DNA of 64,000 bases from Diaphorobacter sp. HDW4A. GTDB taxonomy: Bacteria > Pseudomonadota > Gammaproteobacteria > Burkholderiales > Burkholderiaceae_C. The position numbers and the translations under genes were made by a program. Location: the NCBI RefSeq assembly GCF_011305995.1, contig NZ_CP049910.1:62001-126000 (forward strand). Reading direction: 5' to 3'. The notes beneath the pieces were generated by a model. It saw nothing but the letters and a program-made list of their open reading frames with translations. It ran no database searches and was not told the origin of the DNA. This document shows positions 62,485 through 64,000 of the stretch, piece after piece. Numbering within the stretch: the stretch's first letter is position 1; every line of letters starts with the position of its first letter.

Positions 62485-62522
62485 TGGGCCGTGTTCTTAT
62501 GGACCGTGGTCCTTTGGACCGT
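62485..62522 (+). promoter_or_regulatory. three TGGRCCGT repeats at 15-bp period upstream of the XRE gene
   Basis: TGGGCCGT (62485-62492), TGGACCGT (62500-62507) and TGGACCGT (62515-62522) are exactly 15 bp apart. The middle copy forms the palindrome GGACCGTGGTCC (62501-62512). Their position between divergent genes and just before the XRE start suggests an operator array for autoregulation. Confidence 0.55.
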
Positions 62523-62541
62523 AAACAATGACCATAGGGGC

Positions 62542-62808
62542 ATGGCTCGTAAACCCTTACCCTCAGCAGAACGCCCACCCGTATTAGTTAGATTTGGTCT
62601 AGCTGTGCGTCAGTTCAGGAAGCTACGCGGAATGACACAGGAAGCATTTGCAGATGCCTGTGGGATTGACCGTAGCTACATGGGTGGGGTGGAGCGAGGA
62701 GAGCGAAATCTGGCTCTCGTCAATGTGGCTCGCATCATTGAGACACTAGATATGAAGCCTTCAGAGTTCTTCAAAGCTTTGGATGCTATGGAAGAAGTAG
62801 TAAAGTAA
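62542..62808 (+). CDS. XRE family transcriptional regulator (C-protein-like), 88 aa
   Basis: ATG 62542 follows AGGGG. After a basic start, the HTH_3 domain spans about 17-80: GLAVRQFRKLRGMTQEAFADACGIDRSYMGGVERGERNLALVNVARIIETLDMKPSEFF. Size and motifs match controller proteins of restriction systems and small phage-type repressors, but no restriction genes are nearby. It lies at the right end of the element and could control excision or the divergent lipoprotein operon. Its GC is higher than the interior genes. Confidence 0.82.
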   Translation: MARKPLPSAERPPVLVRFGLAVRQFRKLRGMTQEAFADACGIDRSYMGGVERGERNLALVNVARIIETLDMKPSEFFKALDAMEEVVK

Positions 62809-62907
62809 AAAATTCAAGTTATTTGATTATGGTAGAGGAAAAGTTTTTTGAAGAAAATTTGGCAACTTCAAAGAACAGCCAAAAACCTTGCTACAATTCG
62901 CCGCATC

Positions 62908-62927
62908 GGTAGCAATGCCGGTAGCAA
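62908..62927 (+). repeat. GGTAGCAA pair, candidate integrase arm sites (right)
   Basis: GGTAGCAA at 62908-62915 and 62920-62927, again 12 bp apart and in the same orientation as the left pair, 65 bp inside attR. Confidence 0.55.
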
Positions 62928-62992
62928 AATTTTTACAACAACTACCATCTAAGTAGTTGATTTATAAGATTTTTTAGGAGCGGGAACGGTTG

Positions 62993-63009
62993 TCCCACCC
63001 TCTCCGCCA
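62993..63009 (+). repeat. attR core: 17-bp copy of the tRNA-Ser 3' end
   Basis: Exact copy of 41430-41446; the preceding bases do not form a tRNA. It marks the right end of the integrative element. Confidence 0.9.
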
Positions 63010-63023
63010 AGTCACTAGCAAAC

Positions 63024-63047
63024 AAGCGCCTTCTGGGGCGCTTTTTT
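63024..63047 (+). terminator. original tRNA-Ser terminator, displaced
   Basis: AAGCGCC/GGCGCTT stem with a T-run, 15 bp past attR. Its position relative to the 17-bp core matches that of a tRNA terminator, as expected if the element inserted between gene and terminator. Confidence 0.75.
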
Positions 63048-63087
63048 GTTGTACCCATCAATCTACCCATCAATTCGTGAGGTGCTT

Positions 63088-63837
63088 GTGGCCAACTTCC
63101 CTTGGACTTGCCCATCGTGTGGCGCCCACACAGTGATCACGGAGCCGAACGTAGACCAAGGAAGTACGATGGTTTGGTGTCGATCGACCTTGGACGGCTC
63201 AGTGATCTCACTAGGGTACAAGCTCATTGAGTGCCCGAATACGTCGTGCAAGAAGCAGTCATTTGAAGTCACTGCGACTCACGGACGGCGCGTAGAGACA
63301 AAACTCGGCGGCTATACATTTGTCGAAAAAAGGCCGGTTGGTATTGGTAAATTCACGTTCCTACCAACTTCTTCGCAGCCGCTTTCAATTTACGTTCCAA
63401 AACATGTAGCAGAGGATTACAACGAAGCATCCTTGATCTCATCGCTTAGTCCTAAGGCGTCAGCTACGTTGGCTCGTCGCGCTCTACAGGGGATGGTGAG
63501 AGACTTTTTTCAGGTAGCTGGTAAGCGAACGCTCCACCAAGAGCTGGAAGCCGTCAAGAACCTGTGTGATGCTGACCTCTACGATGCGATGATGGCGGTA
63601 AAGAGTGTCGGCAACATTGGAGCTCATCCTGAACAAGACGTGAGCTTGATGGTTGATGTTGAACTCGGAGAGGCTGAAACGCTGTTGAATCTGATTCATC
63701 TGCTAGATCAGGAGTGGTATGTTGCTCGTGCGACAAAGTCAGAGCGAATTGCAAAAATGAAGGCGCTTGGTGTCGCCAAGCAGTTGGCAATCACCGCTAC
63801 GGCCTCGCCAACGGTCCAAAACACGAGTACTCCCTAG
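63088..63837 (+). CDS. DUF4145 domain-containing protein
   Basis: 249 aa from GTG 63088, with GAGG five bases upstream. The N-terminal zinc ribbon (CPSCGAH ... CPNTSCKKQ) is followed by a beta-rich part. The C-terminal helical DUF4145 region is ASLISSLSPKASATLARRALQGMVRDFF...VGNIGAHPEQDVSLMV, with the typical R-ALE and GN-GAH-type motifs. This domain occurs alone or fused to nucleases and restriction subunits on mobile DNA. It lies outside attR, and its GC is below the backbone level. Confidence 0.8.
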   Translation: MANFPWTCPSCGAHTVITEPNVDQGSTMVWCRSTLDGSVISLGYKLIECPNTSCKKQSFEVTATHGRRVETKLGGYTFVEKRPVGIGKFTFLPTSSQPLSIYVPKHVAEDYNEASLISSLSPKASATLARRALQGMVRDFFQVAGKRTLHQELEAVKNLCDADLYDAMMAVKSVGNIGAHPEQDVSLMVDVELGEAETLLNLIHLLDQEWYVARATKSERIAKMKALGVAKQLAITATASPTVQNTSTP

Positions 63838-64000
63838 TTCAAGCATCCCAATCTGCGTTGTTTGAAATTCAGCGCGTATGCGGCCTAGCGGTGGATGGGG
63901 CCGCAATCAGCTACCCCTAAAAAACGAATTTTCTATCCTGACAGCGTAAAAAAAGTGGTCTCATGCCGGTCCTTGTAGGGAGGTCCGTCAACTTCGAGAC
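63838..64000. other. 163-bp end of window, nothing recognised
   Basis: No gene, RNA or repeat can be supported here; the sequence is cut by the window end. Confidence 0.4.

Overview
The window looks like a chromosome segment of a betaproteobacterium of the Comamonadaceae, most likely Comamonas or a close relative. This rests on GC-rich genes with family hallmarks (a Bug/TctC-type periplasmic receptor, a MASE1-GGDEF protein, IPTL-CTERM surface proteins). The species call is an inference from gene content, not from a marker gene. A strongly AT-rich, 21.6-kb accessory island sits in a tRNA-Ser gene, and a GC-rich lead-resistance transposon lies inside that island.

Positions 1-41446 are backbone. 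They hold a partial cytochrome c, a class A beta-lactamase, a MASE1-GGDEF diguanylate cyclase, a secreted L-asparaginase, and an operon of a BMP-type nucleoside-binding protein with two phosphoribosyltransferases. They also hold two two-component systems, a MarR / Bug receptor / sulfatase group, a three-gene glycan operon (double methyltransferase plus two family-2 glycosyltransferases), a secreted intradiol-dioxygenase-like lipoprotein, a heme-binding beta-barrel protein, and a siderophore uptake operon (two small membrane proteins, PepSY reductase-like protein, TonB receptor). A sulfotransferase closes the region. Three large secreted proteins with IPTL-CTERM-type sorting tails (4.9-7.9, 18.1-20.3 and 33.8-35.6 kb) are spread through it; the first two are paralogues. 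No exosortase is present here.

Positions 41447-63009 are an integrative mobilizable element bounded by a 17-bp repeat of the tRNA-Ser(CGA) 3' end. It encodes a tyrosine integrase, a ColE1-like MobC/relaxase pair, an H-NS-type silencer, a SAM-binding methylase-like protein, a frameshifted DUF6602-like protein, small lipoproteins and membrane proteins, and regulators. It has no type IV secretion genes, so it would need a helper to conjugate. It also holds an ORF-poor, heavily base-paired transcription unit of about 0.9 kb and a near-perfect mirrored operator between two divergent genes.

Positions 51306-62107 are a Tn5053/Tn402-family transposon with identical 25-bp ends and a 5-bp AAAGC target duplication. 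It carries tniA, tniB, a frameshifted tniQ, res, tniR and the lead-resistance genes pbrT, pbrBC, pbrA and pbrR. It interrupts a small membrane-protein gene of the island, and the two halves rejoin in frame when the transposon is removed. Beyond the right attachment site is the displaced tRNA terminator and a DUF4145-type gene, itself less GC-rich than the backbone.
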